Shown here: positions 17,212 to 25,866 of the stretch, one piece after another | How the letters are laid out: each line of letters opens with the position of its first letter | How positions within the stretch are numbered: the stretch's first letter is position 1 | Origin: Bacillus sp. UNC41MFS5 | GTDB lineage: Bacteria; Bacillota; Bacilli; Bacillales_B; DSM-18226 | DNA: 64,000 nucleotides | NCBI RefSeq assembly: GCF_000686805.1 | Contig: NZ_JMLP01000017.1 | Span: 62,001 to 126,000, forward strand | Direction: 5' to 3' | The notes under the pieces: generated by a model | The model's input: the letters and a program-made list of their open reading frames with translations, nothing else | Told to the model about the DNA's origin: nothing | The model's database searches: none | Program-made: the position numbers and the translations under genes

Positions 17212-18081
17212 TTACAAAAGAAGTGAACCAATGAATACAAATGATGAAATTAATGAAACTAAAAGAAGAACAAATTTTGCTTTAAAAGAACCAAACATCA
17301 TCAGTAAATTTTTAATATCTACCATATTGCCAAACACTAAAAAAGATACAATTGAAGCTTGGGGAAAAAAATTACGAAAAGATGCTGCTACAAAAGCATC
17401 TGCTTCCGAACAAACGGATAAGATAAAAGCTAAAGCCATCATAACCAATATAGCCGTTACGTGCGTACCTCCCAGTGTTGTTAATATCCGTGTAGGTACA
17501 TAAACTTGCATAGTGGATGCAATCAGTGCACCCAGCACTACATATTTACCCATACTAAAAAATTCATCAACGGTATGGTTAAAAACACTCATTAATTTTT
17601 GTTTAGTATTTTGGTGAGAATGGTCATGAGTGTGTAATTCGCTATTTTCCTTTAGTGGATTCTCCTTTATGACAAAAGATAATACAAGGCCAACTAAAAT
17701 AGAAACACCGATTGCTAACCCTGCTCGGTAACCTACCATCTTCCAGCTATCTCCGAAAGCAATAAAAGTAGCGAATAAAACAATCGGATTGATAATTGGG
17801 CCAGAAAGCATAAAGGAAATAGCTGCATGTGGGGCGAGCCCTTTTTTTATCAGCCTCGAAACGATGGGAACAATACCACATTCACACCCTGGAAATAATA
17901 CTCCCATTAAACTAGCCGCAATAACAGATAAATATCTATTTTTTGGTAGAATTCTAAGTAATGTATTTTCAGAGATAAAAACTTCAATCAATGCAGAAAT
18001 AAATGCTCCCACAACAATAAAAGGGAATGCCTCGATGACGATACTTATAAAAATGGTGTTTAATTGTAATATTCGGTCCAT
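17212..18081 (-). CDS. Permease, YcgR/DUF318 (ArsP-like) family
   Basis: This is a 289-residue polytopic permease. It contains the conserved PGCECGIVPIVSRLIKKG, HAAISFMLSGPIINPIVL and later CSEADAFVAASF motifs of the DUF318 family (B. subtilis YcgR). A central loop carries HTHDHSHQ. The ORF opens at 18132, but the AGGAGG at about 18091-18096 sets the start at ATG 18081 (MDRILQL). It is co-transcribed with the YcgQ-like gene behind it. Cysteine and histidine content points to thiol or metal chemistry, with no proof of substrate. No Zur-type operator was found upstream. Confidence 0.85.
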   Translation of the reverse strand: MDRILQLNTIFISIVIEAFPFIVVGAFISALIEVFISENTLLRILPKNRYLSVIAASLMGVLFPGCECGIVPIVSRLIKKGLAPHAAISFMLSGPIINPIVLFATFIAFGDSWKMVGYRAGLAIGVSILVGLVLSFVIKENPLKENSELHTHDHSHQNTKQKLMSVFNHTVDEFFSMGKYVVLGALIASTMQVYVPTRILTTLGGTHVTAILVMMALAFILSVCSEADAFVAASFRNFFPQASIVSFLVFGNMVDIKNLLMMFGSFKAKFVLLLVSLISSFVFIGSLLL

Positions 18082-18289
18082 GCAATTTCCTCCTGTGGTA
18101 GAACACATTTGGTTTCTAAAAAAACAAAACATATCATATCAAAAATAATACTAATATGCTATGTTTTGATTTTCCAAATGGAGTAGATATGTTTCCCATT
18201 AAAATATATTAAACAATCTTTGTGACGAAACTATTAACAGTTCAAAAGAATTTTCTAAATGTTTTATTTGAAACCATTAGAAATAGAAA

Positions 18290-18312
18290 ATCCAGCACAA
18301 TTACGGCTGGAT
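18290..18312 (-). terminator. Probable terminator of the tetR-like gene
   Basis: ATCCAGC/GCTGGAT is a 7-bp stem. On the reverse strand it is followed by TTTTCTATTTC. It lies about 95 bases beyond the TetR stop. Confidence 0.5.
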
Positions 18313-18407
18313 CTCTTTGTATTAGGTAATGGTTCGTTTACACAAAGATGATTCTACTACTTAAATCAGGTCTTTCCAATTTAGGGAACCTTCTTGAATT
18401 ACTTTAA

Positions 18408-19019
18408 TTAATTGGAAATAACAGTAGAACAGAGCAGTTCCAATATTTCTTCAGGTGAATTACCACGCATATCCTTTTGAAAAAAATATGAATCGCTGCT
18501 TAAAGCCGTTAGTACCATATCGGCTTTAAAGACACTTTGCGAATGAGTGGTTTGCCCTTTTACTGTCACTTCGTCAAATAGTTGAACCAATATTTGATGT
18601 AATTCAACAAAAAGAGGGCTTTGGGCTCGGGACTTAAGTGGGTTAGTTGACTTCGTTTCCTCGACTCCTGTAAGCAGTTGTGCTTTTTTTTCTCTGAAAC
18701 GAATAAAAAAGCGTATGATCTCTTTTAATTTTTGATTAGCCGGAACGGTTTCGTTTTCTGCCAAGTATGCTTCAATATCCTCGAAAAATAGATCAACACT
18801 GTCTTTAATTAAATCCAGACATAACTCACCTTTGTTTCTATAACGACGATAAAGTGTTCCTGGACCAATTTGTGCTTCTGTGGCAATTTGATTCATACTT
18901 ACCTGTTCAACACCATTTTGTTCAAATAGTCTATGAGCTGTATCCAATATAAGCTGACGATTTTTTGCTGCATCACGTCGCTCAGCTCGAATAGGTGGTG
19001 TATTCTCGTCATTTACCAT
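18408..19019 (-). CDS. TetR-family transcriptional repressor
   Basis: This is a 203-residue regulator. The N-terminal HTH is seen at about residues 20-60 (VSMNQIATEAQIGPGTLYRRYRNKGEL). The C-terminal ligand domain is of the TetR_C SlmA-like/AcrR sort and cannot be matched to a ligand. It is divergent from an isochorismatase-like gene and an MFS exporter. The intergenic region holds two copies of the half-palindromic box GGAGAGGTCTCC, so it probably represses itself and the efflux/hydrolase pair. The ATG at 19019 has a TAGGATG upstream. Confidence 0.88.
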   Translation of the reverse strand: MVNDENTPPIRAERRDAAKNRQLILDTAHRLFEQNGVEQVSMNQIATEAQIGPGTLYRRYRNKGELCLDLIKDSVDLFFEDIEAYLAENETVPANQKLKEIIRFFIRFREKKAQLLTGVEETKSTNPLKSRAQSPLFVELHQILVQLFDEVTVKGQTTHSQSVFKADMVLTALSSDSYFFQKDMRGNSPEEILELLCSTVISN

Positions 19020-19049
19020 CCAATCACATCCTAAAAATCAATACTCACC

Positions 19050-19099
19050 TTGACAAGCGGAGAGGTCTCCATTTATTATAAGTGGAGAGGTCTCCATTT
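19050..19099. promoter_or_regulatory. Divergent promoter with two TetR-type operators
   Basis: TTGACA (19050-19055) and TATTAT (19074-19079), 18 bases apart, form a forward promoter. GGAGAGGTCTCC occurs at 19059-19070 inside the spacer and again at 19084-19095 just downstream, each followed by ATTT. The centres are 25 bases apart. The reverse strand offers TATAAT in the same segment for the tetR gene. Binding at either box would block the promoter. Confidence 0.75.
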
Positions 19100-19132
19100 T
19101 ATTTTAATCGAATAAGGAGGAACAAACAAGTT

Positions 19133-19702
19133 ATGCAAAATCAAAATCAAAAAACGGCATTGTTAGTAATGGATCTACAAAATGGTATTGTATCCCGTTT
19201 CGCTGAAAATACTGAAATCCTTAAACCATTTCAAAGAGCTATTGAAGCTGCTCGTCAAAACCATATACCAGTTATTTTTGTTCGAGTAGGCTTTAGCGAG
19301 GGGTATCCGGAGGTCAGTCTACATAATAAGGTTTTCTCAGCAATGGCTAAAAATGGTGGAATGACCGTCTCTGATTCAGCAACACAAATTCACGAATCAG
19401 TTAAGCCAAAACCAAATGAACCCGTTATAACGAAGTATCGCATTAGTGCGTTTGCAGGCAGCAATCTTGAAATCATCCTTCGTGCACAACAAATCGACTC
19501 AATTGTTCTTAGCGGAATCTCAACAAGCGGAGTCGTCCTATCAACTTTAAGGGAAGCCGCAGATAAGGACATTTCCCTAACTGTCCTTTCGGATGCATGC
19601 CTCGATGCTGACCCTGAGGTTCATAGAGTTCTCCTCGAAAAAGTATTTCCACGCCAATCCGAAGTTCAAACTGTTGACACTTGGATTGGTACTTTAAATT
19701 AA
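19133..19702 (+). CDS. Isochorismatase-like hydrolase family protein, lacking the usual cysteine
   Basis: This is a 189-residue alpha/beta isochorismatase-fold protein. The catalytic aspartate is in LLVMDLQNGI and the lysine in ITKYRISAFAGS. Where the nucleophilic Cys is expected (G-x-x-T-x-x-C-V), the sequence is GISTSGVVLSTL, with no Cys. It therefore belongs to the Cys-less branch whose reaction is unclear. A longer frame starts at 19082 inside the operator; AAGGAGG at 19114-19120 selects ATG 19133. It lies under the TetR-controlled promoter and before an MFS exporter, with a terminator in between. Confidence 0.85.
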   Translation: MQNQNQKTALLVMDLQNGIVSRFAENTEILKPFQRAIEAARQNHIPVIFVRVGFSEGYPEVSLHNKVFSAMAKNGGMTVSDSATQIHESVKPKPNEPVITKYRISAFAGSNLEIILRAQQIDSIVLSGISTSGVVLSTLREAADKDISLTVLSDACLDADPEVHRVLLEKVFPRQSEVQTVDTWIGTLN

Positions 19703-19739
19703 TCTCGATTTTTAAATAAATCCTAAAAATTTCGTAAAT

Positions 19740-19795
19740 AACCAACAAGCATCTCTTAAAGGCTGGTCCTAGAAGAGGTGTTTGTTGGTTTTTAT
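19740..19795 (+). terminator. Rho-independent terminator
   Basis: AACCAACAAGCATCTCTT (19740-19757) pairs with 19773-19790, with one wobble, and is followed by TTTATT. It may only partly stop transcription into the MFS gene 57 bases later. Confidence 0.8.
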
Positions 19796-19846
19796 TACGC
19801 AGGAAGTTCCAATAACAAAATGTTAAAAAGGAGAGAGAGTACATTC

Positions 19847-21043
19847 ATGCCCATCTGGAAAAGGAACTTAATTGTATGTTGGTTTGGGATGTTTATGTCC
19901 AGTATAGGGATGAGCCAAATTGCCCCCATATTACCACTTTATATCGATCACCTCGGAGTTCATAATACGGCTTTAATTGCTCAATATTCGGGATTTGCTT
20001 TTGGGGCTACGTTTATCATTTCAGCTGTGTTCTCACCAATCTGGGGAAGTGCAGCTGATAAATATGGACGAAAACCCATGCTGATACGGGCAAGCGTAGG
20101 TATGGGTTTTGTTATAGGATGTATGGGGTTTGCACAAAATGTCTATGAACTGATTGGATTAAGATTATTGCTTGGGGTGATTTCTGGTTATGGTTCAGCC
20201 TGTACAGCTTTGATCGCTACCCAAACAGATAAAGAACATGCAGGATTTGCTCTCGGCACACTTTCAACTGCGGGTACGGCAGGTTCTTTGCTTGGTCCAC
20301 TGATAGGCGGCTATTTGGAAGAGAGCACTGGATTGCAAAATGTATTCTTCTTAACAGGTGCCTTGTTGGTTCTTTCCTTTATTGCCACTGCTTTATTTGT
20401 AAAGGAATCTTTTATTCGCCAAGATAAAAAAATCCTTCTCATTAAGGAGGTATGGAGTCAGATTCCTGAAAAAGGTTTAACATTAACTTTGTTTGTGACC
20501 TTTTTCGCACTAACTCTAGCTCTTTATTCCATTGAACCAATCATTACACTCTATATTACACAATTGACCCAAAACTCTAGCCATGTTGCTTTACTAGCTG
20601 GATTGACTTTCTCAGCTTCTGGACTGGCAAGTATTATTGCAGCCCCAAGACTTGGCAAACTGTCTGATAAGCTTGGAACACAAAAAGTAATCCTGGCTGC
20701 ACTTATAGTGGCTGGACTTATGTTTATTCCTCAAGCCTTTGTTACAAATCCCTGGCAATTAATGGGGTTAAGATTTATTTTAGGATTGGCTTCAGCAGGA
20801 CTAATACCATCTGTAAATACTTTGCTTAAGAAAATTACACCGGATTTTATTACGGGTAGAGTGTTTGGGATTACCATGTCAGCAGGGTATTTAGGGGTAT
20901 TTGGTGGTACAACTTTAGGTGGTCAGATGGCAGCGCACTATGGAATCAGATCTGTCTTTTTTATTACGAGCGCCGTATTACTAATAAATGCTGTTTGGTT
21001 TTATATTAAAGTATTTAGAAAAATGAATATTAGAGAAAATTAA
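19847..21043 (+). CDS. MFS multidrug efflux transporter (MdtG/NorA-like)
   Basis: This is a 398-residue major facilitator protein with 12 predicted membrane segments. Motif A reads GSAADKYGRKPML between helices 2 and 3, and a second copy is GKLSDKLGTQKV. The motif-C region GTAGSLLGPLIGG marks drug/H+ antiporters. The frame is open from 19778, but AAAAAGGAGAG before ATG 19847 (MPIWKRN) gives the start. It lies downstream of a TetR-regulated promoter and the isochorismatase-like gene, consistent with inducible export of a small toxic compound. The substrate is not predictable. Confidence 0.87.
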   Translation: MPIWKRNLIVCWFGMFMSSIGMSQIAPILPLYIDHLGVHNTALIAQYSGFAFGATFIISAVFSPIWGSAADKYGRKPMLIRASVGMGFVIGCMGFAQNVYELIGLRLLLGVISGYGSACTALIATQTDKEHAGFALGTLSTAGTAGSLLGPLIGGYLEESTGLQNVFFLTGALLVLSFIATALFVKESFIRQDKKILLIKEVWSQIPEKGLTLTLFVTFFALTLALYSIEPIITLYITQLTQNSSHVALLAGLTFSASGLASIIAAPRLGKLSDKLGTQKVILAALIVAGLMFIPQAFVTNPWQLMGLRFILGLASAGLIPSVNTLLKKITPDFITGRVFGITMSAGYLGVFGGTTLGGQMAAHYGIRSVFFITSAVLLINAVWFYIKVFRKMNIREN

Positions 21044-21221
21044 TTATATAGTTTGTGAAAATTCCACTTTTTTTGATGGAATTTGGCGACCCAATAGGTA
21101 AATGAGGACAGGGCTTTTTGCCAATTAAAGAAAATTCATTAACAAAAAAAGTAGGATAATAGAGTGCATGTTAAAAGTATTCAGCATGGACTACTAAAAT
21201 TTCTTCGTGTAAAAAAAGGGT

Positions 21222-22547
21222 GTGAGGGTTATTTTGCTTCAGTCAGGGGATTTACTTTTTAGGCAGCCGTCTTTTCGGAACTATTGGATATCGAGAATTT
21301 TAGCCTCAACCTCGTTCCAAATGCTCTCCGTCGCCATAGGATGGCAAATGTATGATTTGACACATAATGCCTTTAGTTTAGGGTTAGTGGGGCTCGCCCA
21401 ATTTATTCCGATGGTATTGCTTACATTTGTTGTCGGTCAGTTTGCGGATCGCTTTGACCGTCGGAAAATTGTTTTTGTTTGTCTGCTTATTGAAGGTATC
21501 ATCGCCGGACTGCTTCTGTATGCAAATTTAGGCAGCTGGATGGGGCGTGAACAAATTTTGATGGCAGCTGCAATTCTAGGAACTTGCCGAGCCTTTGAAG
21601 GTCCAACATCTTCTGCGTTATTGCCGCAATTGGTTACAAAAAAGCTCCTGCAGCAAGCTATTTCTCTAAGTACCACAGCAGGGCAGACTTCGCAAATCTT
21701 AGGTCCAATGATTGGCGGATTACTTTTTTCAATAGGGGCATCCTTTGTTTATAGTTCTGCTATAATCGCGTTGTTTTTTGGAGCAATTCTTACCTATTTC
21801 ATTAGGACTGAGCATGAATTCGTTCGGAAAGCAGAGCCAGTTACATTGCGTTCTGTTTTCTTAGGGTTGGAATTTATCTACCGTCATCCCGTTATCTTAG
21901 GAACGATCTCCCTAGATTTATTTGCTGTTTTGTTAGGCGGAGCGACAGCTTTGTTGCCGATCTACGCCCAGGATATTTTGGATACGGGTCCATGGGGCTT
22001 AGGTTTAATGCGGACCGCTCCTGCAGTTGGAGCGCTACTCGTATCACTTGTCCTTGCCTATTTTCCTCTAAAAAATAAAATCGGACTTAAATTGTTTGGG
22101 GCACTCGCTATTTTTGGCTTAGCAACCATGCTCTTTGCTATTTCAACTAACTTATTTGTTTCTTTGATTGCGTTATTACTCATCGGTGGTTCAGATGTCA
22201 TCAGCGTGGTGATCAGATCCTCGCTTGTGCAGCTGCAAACACCTGATGAGATGCGAGGGCGTGTGAATGCTGTAAACTCACTGTTTATCGGTACATCCAA
22301 CCAACTTGGTGAGTTTGAATCCGGGACGGTCGCCGGGCTCATCGGTACGGTTCCGGCCGTCTTTATTGGCGGAATTGGGACGATTATCGTAGCAGGGATG
22401 TGGATGTATTTGTTTCCTTCATTAAGAAAGATTCGATCTTGTCGGAGAGTTAGAGACCGAAGTCCAGAGGGGATGGTTTTTTTGGTCGATTTTATCCTTT
22501 CAAAAATCCAACAGAACCGTCTCCTACGTCCTTTGTTATTATGCTAA
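21222..22547 (+). CDS. MFS transporter, EntS/DHA3-like
   Basis: This is a 12-helix major facilitator of about 441 residues. Motif A is GQFADRFDRRKI, and the family feature 'RGRVNAVNSLFIGTSNQLGEFESG' region is seen near residues 345-370 (DEMRGRVNAVNSLF). It resembles the enterobactin-exporter/DHA3 group. The start is uncertain: GTG 21222, or TTG 21234, for which GTGAGGGT could be the ribosome binding site. The last about 35 residues (RSCRRVRDRSPEGMVFL onward) look unlike the usual short tail, so a late frameshift is possible. It is a single gene. Confidence 0.82.
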   Translation: MRVILLQSGDLLFRQPSFRNYWISRILASTSFQMLSVAIGWQMYDLTHNAFSLGLVGLAQFIPMVLLTFVVGQFADRFDRRKIVFVCLLIEGIIAGLLLYANLGSWMGREQILMAAAILGTCRAFEGPTSSALLPQLVTKKLLQQAISLSTTAGQTSQILGPMIGGLLFSIGASFVYSSAIIALFFGAILTYFIRTEHEFVRKAEPVTLRSVFLGLEFIYRHPVILGTISLDLFAVLLGGATALLPIYAQDILDTGPWGLGLMRTAPAVGALLVSLVLAYFPLKNKIGLKLFGALAIFGLATMLFAISTNLFVSLIALLLIGGSDVISVVIRSSLVQLQTPDEMRGRVNAVNSLFIGTSNQLGEFESGTVAGLIGTVPAVFIGGIGTIIVAGMWMYLFPSLRKIRSCRRVRDRSPEGMVFLVDFILSKIQQNRLLRPLLLC

Positions 22548-22580
22548 CGAGTAGGATTGTTCAAGACTGTTTAGCTATTT

Positions 22581-22684
22581 TTAATTAGGCTTTTTGTACT
22601 TTTCTAACAAGTATTGGAACCCATAAAACAAAAATGCCTTAAAAAAGAAATAGAAGAAAAATTGTAAATGATTAAGACGAACCA
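22581..22684 (-). pseudogene. CBO0543-family protein, C-terminal fragment
   Basis: The reverse frame VRLNHLQFFFYFFFKAFLFY...QYLLEKYKK is clearly homologous to the end of the CBO0543-like protein at 30092-30562 in this same window (QFFLYFFYKVFFLYGFQYLF). Everything upstream of about 22684 is unrelated, so only about 34 C-terminal residues survive. It abuts a truncated yitT-like gene on the other strand. Confidence 0.65.
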
Positions 22685-22693
22685 AAGTGAAGC

Positions 22694-22840
22694 ATGTATA
22701 TTCTAAAAAAGACTTTTGCGGTATTGCTTGGAAGTTTATTGTTATCAATTGGGATAATATTCTTTTTAGTTCCATTTGAATTACTTGATGGAGGAATAAT
22801 TGGTATCGGGTTGATTATTAAGTATTTTACATCATCGTGA
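22694..22840 (+). pseudogene. YitT-family membrane protein, N-terminal fragment
   Basis: An ATG at 22694 opens 48 codons that match the N-terminus of YitT-family proteins: one and a half membrane helices with the diagnostic SIGIIFFLVPFELLDGGIIG (residues 18-37), then IIKYF and a stop. Full proteins are about 280 residues, so this is a truncation. It begins about ten bases from the CBO0543 remnant, which marks a rearrangement junction. Confidence 0.7.
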
Positions 22841-22850
22841 ACGTTTAGAA

Positions 22851-22878
22851 TTTACGAAATATTAACAAAATATTAACC
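22851..22878 (+). promoter_or_regulatory. PhoP box (three TTAACA-like repeats at 11-bp spacing)
   Basis: TTTACG (22851), TTAACA (22862) and TTAACC (22873) are direct repeats with exactly 5-base AAATA spacers. This is the arrangement bound by PhoP~P in Bacillus. It lies about 110 bases before the secreted-protein start at 22987, so that gene is probably in the phosphate-starvation regulon. Confidence 0.7.
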
Positions 22879-22986
22879 TCTTCCCTGTATTTGATTACGA
22901 AGGTATTTGCAATAATTGTGAATGGGAGTTTTTTCTACAATAAATAGCTTTCTTCTAGAATAAATCAAATAATGGGAGGTAAGGAA

Positions 22987-24606
22987 ATGTTAAAGTCAAA
23001 AACAATTCTTGGATTAGCCATAGCAGGGACAATGTTAACAGGTCCACTACAATTAAACGGGTCACCAATATTGGCAAAAACTGAGGCAAGCCAATTTAAT
23101 ACTGGCAGTGTAAACGGCAAACTTAAGGAAATCGGTAACTATCAGACAGGAATGAGTAATAAAGACGGTGGTATTGCAGAAATCGTAAAATACAATAAAG
23201 ACAATCAAAAAATGTATCTTGTTAATGGGGCAAAGCAATCTGTGGATATCGTTAGTGTAGCAAATATCAAATCCAATCAAAAAACAGAGTTTAAAATCGA
23301 TACTCGACTTAATATAACTGCGATGGGGCAAGCACACGGGTTTTCAGTTGGAGATATCACCAGCATTGATGTCAATACGAAAGAGAAGATTATTGCGATT
23401 GCTGTCCAAGGGACTACATATAAGGATCAAGGCAGTATTGTCATTCTTAACTATGATGGGGACTATATCAAGCATTTTGAGGCAGGCGTGCAGCCTGATA
23501 TGGTGACTTTCAGTCCTGATTATAAATATATTCTTTCTGCAAACGAAGGAGAGCCAAGGGAAGGGTATTCGGCTACTGGAGCAATCGATCCTAAAGGTTC
23601 TGTAACCATTATCGACATTAAAAAAGGAGTAAATAAGGCTACTGTTCAAACAATTGTCTTTGAAAAGTTTGATACAGCTGAGGCGAGATCAGAACTTGTT
23701 AGAAACAACGTTCTGCTTAAACCAAACACAGCACCGTCTGTCGATTTAGAACCGGAGTATATCACGGTGTCGGATAACAATCACTATGCGTATGTAAGTC
23801 TTCAGGAGGCCAATGCTTTAGCCACAATTGACCTCAAAACCCAGGAGATAATTAACGTGAAAGGACTTGGTTTTAAGGATTATAATCTTGAAAAAAATGA
23901 GCTGGATGCTTTAAAGGATGGCCAAGTGAAACTTGCCACACAGAACCTGTATGGTGCCTACATGCCTGATGGGGTTGCTGCACAAAAAATCGGCGGCAAG
24001 AATTACATCTTTACTTCGAACGAAGGGGATGCAAGAGAATGGGGAGATTATCTAGACACCGGTTCTTATACCTTCCCAGGTACAAAATACAAAATTGATA
24101 CTATCTTAAATTCAGAGAGAGACGGGCTAGAAGCAGGTAAGAATTATATATATGGCGGTCGCTCCTTCTCCATTTGGGACGCGGATACAATGGAACAAGT
24201 ATATGATAGCGGAAGTGATTTTGAGAAAATAACAGGTAAGCTTTTTCCTGATGCGTTTAATTCATCAAACAACAAAACTGAACTAGATTCCCGAAGCGGG
24301 AAAAAAGGACCTGAGCCTGAAGATATTAAGGTTATGAAAGTAAATGGTAAAACATTCGCCTTTATCGGTTTAGAAAGAATAAGCGGCATTATGATGTATG
24401 ATGTAACGGATATCGAAAATGTAAAGTTCTATGATTATATAAACCTAAGAGACTTTGCAGGAACCGATATTGCAACAAGCGGAGACCTGGCCCCTGAAGG
24501 ACTCTCCTTAGTGGAAGCAAAGGATAGTCCAACTGGAAATCCCTTGCTACTTGTAGCAAATGAAGTGTCCGGTAATGTTAGAGTTTTCGAGATTAGTGGA
24601 AAATAA
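22987..24606 (+). CDS. Secreted choice-of-anchor I family beta-propeller protein
   Basis: This is a 539-residue protein with an N-terminal signal peptide (MLKSKTILGLAIAGTMLTGP..., cleavage likely near ILAKTEA). The mature part is a propeller-like domain of the choice-of-anchor I family. NEGEPREGY, EPEYITVSDNNHYAYVSLQEANALA, TSNEGDAREW and LAPEGLSLVEA are typical. Homologues are often annotated as alkaline-phosphatase-like. No LPxTG or other wall anchor follows, so it is likely released. Start: GGGAGGTAAGG before ATG 22987, although the frame opens at 22972. The PhoP box upstream suggests a role in phosphate scavenging. A terminator follows directly. Confidence 0.85.
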   Translation: MLKSKTILGLAIAGTMLTGPLQLNGSPILAKTEASQFNTGSVNGKLKEIGNYQTGMSNKDGGIAEIVKYNKDNQKMYLVNGAKQSVDIVSVANIKSNQKTEFKIDTRLNITAMGQAHGFSVGDITSIDVNTKEKIIAIAVQGTTYKDQGSIVILNYDGDYIKHFEAGVQPDMVTFSPDYKYILSANEGEPREGYSATGAIDPKGSVTIIDIKKGVNKATVQTIVFEKFDTAEARSELVRNNVLLKPNTAPSVDLEPEYITVSDNNHYAYVSLQEANALATIDLKTQEIINVKGLGFKDYNLEKNELDALKDGQVKLATQNLYGAYMPDGVAAQKIGGKNYIFTSNEGDAREWGDYLDTGSYTFPGTKYKIDTILNSERDGLEAGKNYIYGGRSFSIWDADTMEQVYDSGSDFEKITGKLFPDAFNSSNNKTELDSRSGKKGPEPEDIKVMKVNGKTFAFIGLERISGIMMYDVTDIENVKFYDYINLRDFAGTDIATSGDLAPEGLSLVEAKDSPTGNPLLLVANEVSGNVRVFEISGK

Positions 24607-24612
24607 GTGGTG

Positions 24613-24644
24613 AAAGGTTAGTGAGATGTTCACTAACCTTTTTT
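24613..24644 (+). terminator. Rho-independent terminator
   Basis: AAAGGTTAGTGA and TCACTAACCTTTTTT form a 12-bp stem right after the stop at 24606. Confidence 0.9.
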
Positions 24645-24803
24645 ATTATTTCGTTGGTTTGGACCAACATTATTTTTGTTATTGAAATCTCTCTTTTCAT
24701 ACTAAAAAAAATAATTTAAAGTAATCCTTTATACAGTTCTTACAAGGGAGCTATAGGAACTATTGCCTAGAACCGAATTAATCACCTTTTTAATAAAATG
24801 GCA

Positions 24804-25094
24804 TCAATTTGCTAGTACATCTTGATACGCTTCCTTACTTTCAAGAACACTTTTTGCGTAAGGGCATACAGGAATAATATATAAGTTTTCATCTCTTGCA
24901 TATTCAGCTATCTTGTTTACTAATTCTTTGCCTAATCCACGACCATTATGTCCATCGTATACAACTGTATGGTTTACAATAATTAAATTTCTTCCATTTA
25001 CATCTTTTCCGCTTGGGATAAATTGAATTCTTGCAATAATTTCATTAGATTCCTCAATATAGAATTCATTCTTGCCCATTTTAATTTCAGTCAT
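24804..25094 (-). CDS. YjdJ-type small GNAT acetyltransferase
   Basis: This is a 96-residue minimal acetyltransferase-fold protein. The acetyl-CoA loop is DGHNGRGLGKELVNKIAEYA, and IIPVCPYAKSVL is the family signature of YjdJ/YidJ proteins. A GTG at 25100 is in frame but too close to the AGGAG; ATG 25094 (MTEIKM) has proper spacing. It is downstream of a YjdI-type ferredoxin on the same strand, the conserved pairing seen in many bacteria. The substrate is unknown. Confidence 0.82.
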   Translation of the reverse strand: MTEIKMGKNEFYIEESNEIIARIQFIPSGKDVNGRNLIIVNHTVVYDGHNGRGLGKELVNKIAEYARDENLYIIPVCPYAKSVLESKEAYQDVLAN

Positions 25095-25125
25095 TTCCAC
25101 ATTCTCCTAACTTTTTTAGTTCTGT

Positions 25126-25341
25126 TTATTTTTGCTCATAAGTAAGTGCTCTGCTTGGACAACGATCAATCACTTCCATGATTTTTTCAGCTGTTGCATT
25201 CTGTGGTGATACCCAAGGTCTTTTCTGGGTATTGAATACACTGGGCAATCCCTTTACACATTCTGCTGCATGTTTGCAAATATTGGATTTCCAATATATT
25301 TTGATACCTTCAGCTTCATAAGTTTTAATATTTTCGCTCAT
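25126..25341 (-). CDS. YjdI-type divergent (4Fe-4S) mono-cluster protein
   Basis: This 71-residue Fer4_19 family protein has cysteines in NICKHAAECVKGLP and later DRCPSRAL, which would bind an iron-sulfur cluster. The surrounding RPWVSPQNATAEKIMEVID is typical of the family. It is first in a two-gene operon with the YjdJ-type acetyltransferase, 31 bases apart. GGAGGAT precedes the ATG. The biological role of this pair is not established. Confidence 0.87.
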   Translation of the reverse strand: MSENIKTYEAEGIKIYWKSNICKHAAECVKGLPSVFNTQKRPWVSPQNATAEKIMEVIDRCPSRALTYEQK

Positions 25342-25866
25342 AATATCCTCCTTCTAATAGTTCTGTGGGAATAATAATTTTAAATTTATATTTCACAAAA
25401 CTGTATGATGGGTTTTTACCAAAAAACGAGCCACTTTGTAGCAACATTATAAATTTTTGAAAAACAATATTAATTTAATAGTACTTTATGTTATGAGGAA
25501 TCTCCAATTTGAGGCTTGTTATTTAAAAATAAAATAATATAGACGTAGTGAAGTTATTGATAATTGGATTTTATTCCACAGAAATATAAACAATAAAGGG
25601 GCAGCATTCCTGTAATAGTTGAAAATAAGTTTGAAGGTTGTGAAAGAATGTACTGATTCGTTTTCAGTAAGATTATGTTTAAAGTATTTATTGTAGCTTC
25701 TTTAACTAACTAGGCAGGTTTGTTAAGGAAGGAATATAAAAGAAATTGGTAGAATAAGTAAATTGGATTTAAATCTTAACGTCTAAATATTAATAAGAGG
25801 AGAATGTCTATGGGAACTAACGAAGTAAAAAGCTTAAACTAAAATAAGCACGGGGGGTAAAAAAAT
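25342..25866. other. Intergenic stretch, AT-rich, one repeat copy
   Basis: There is no gene. It contains the divergent promoters' region, one copy of the dispersed repeat (25697-25732) and, at 25810-25842, a well-spaced ribosome binding site followed by a ten-codon frame (MGTNEVKSLN) that could be a leader or a remnant start. Confidence 0.5.
25697..25732 (+). repeat. Dispersed repeat, short copy 1
   Basis: TTTAACTAACTAGGCAGGTT followed by TGTTAAGGAAGG matches the box consensus TTAACTAACGGGTGCAGGTT plus AGTTAAAGAAGG seen elsewhere in the window. There is no central hairpin. Confidence 0.5.

Noticed and set aside
21058..21085. AAATTCCA/TGGAATTT hairpin after the first MFS gene
   Set aside because: An AT-rich stem with T-rich loop and no T run after it. 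Too weak to annotate as terminator.
25810..25842. Ten-codon ORF with a good ribosome binding site before the P-loop gene
   Set aside because: Too short to assign. It could be a leader peptide but there is no attenuator structure beside it.
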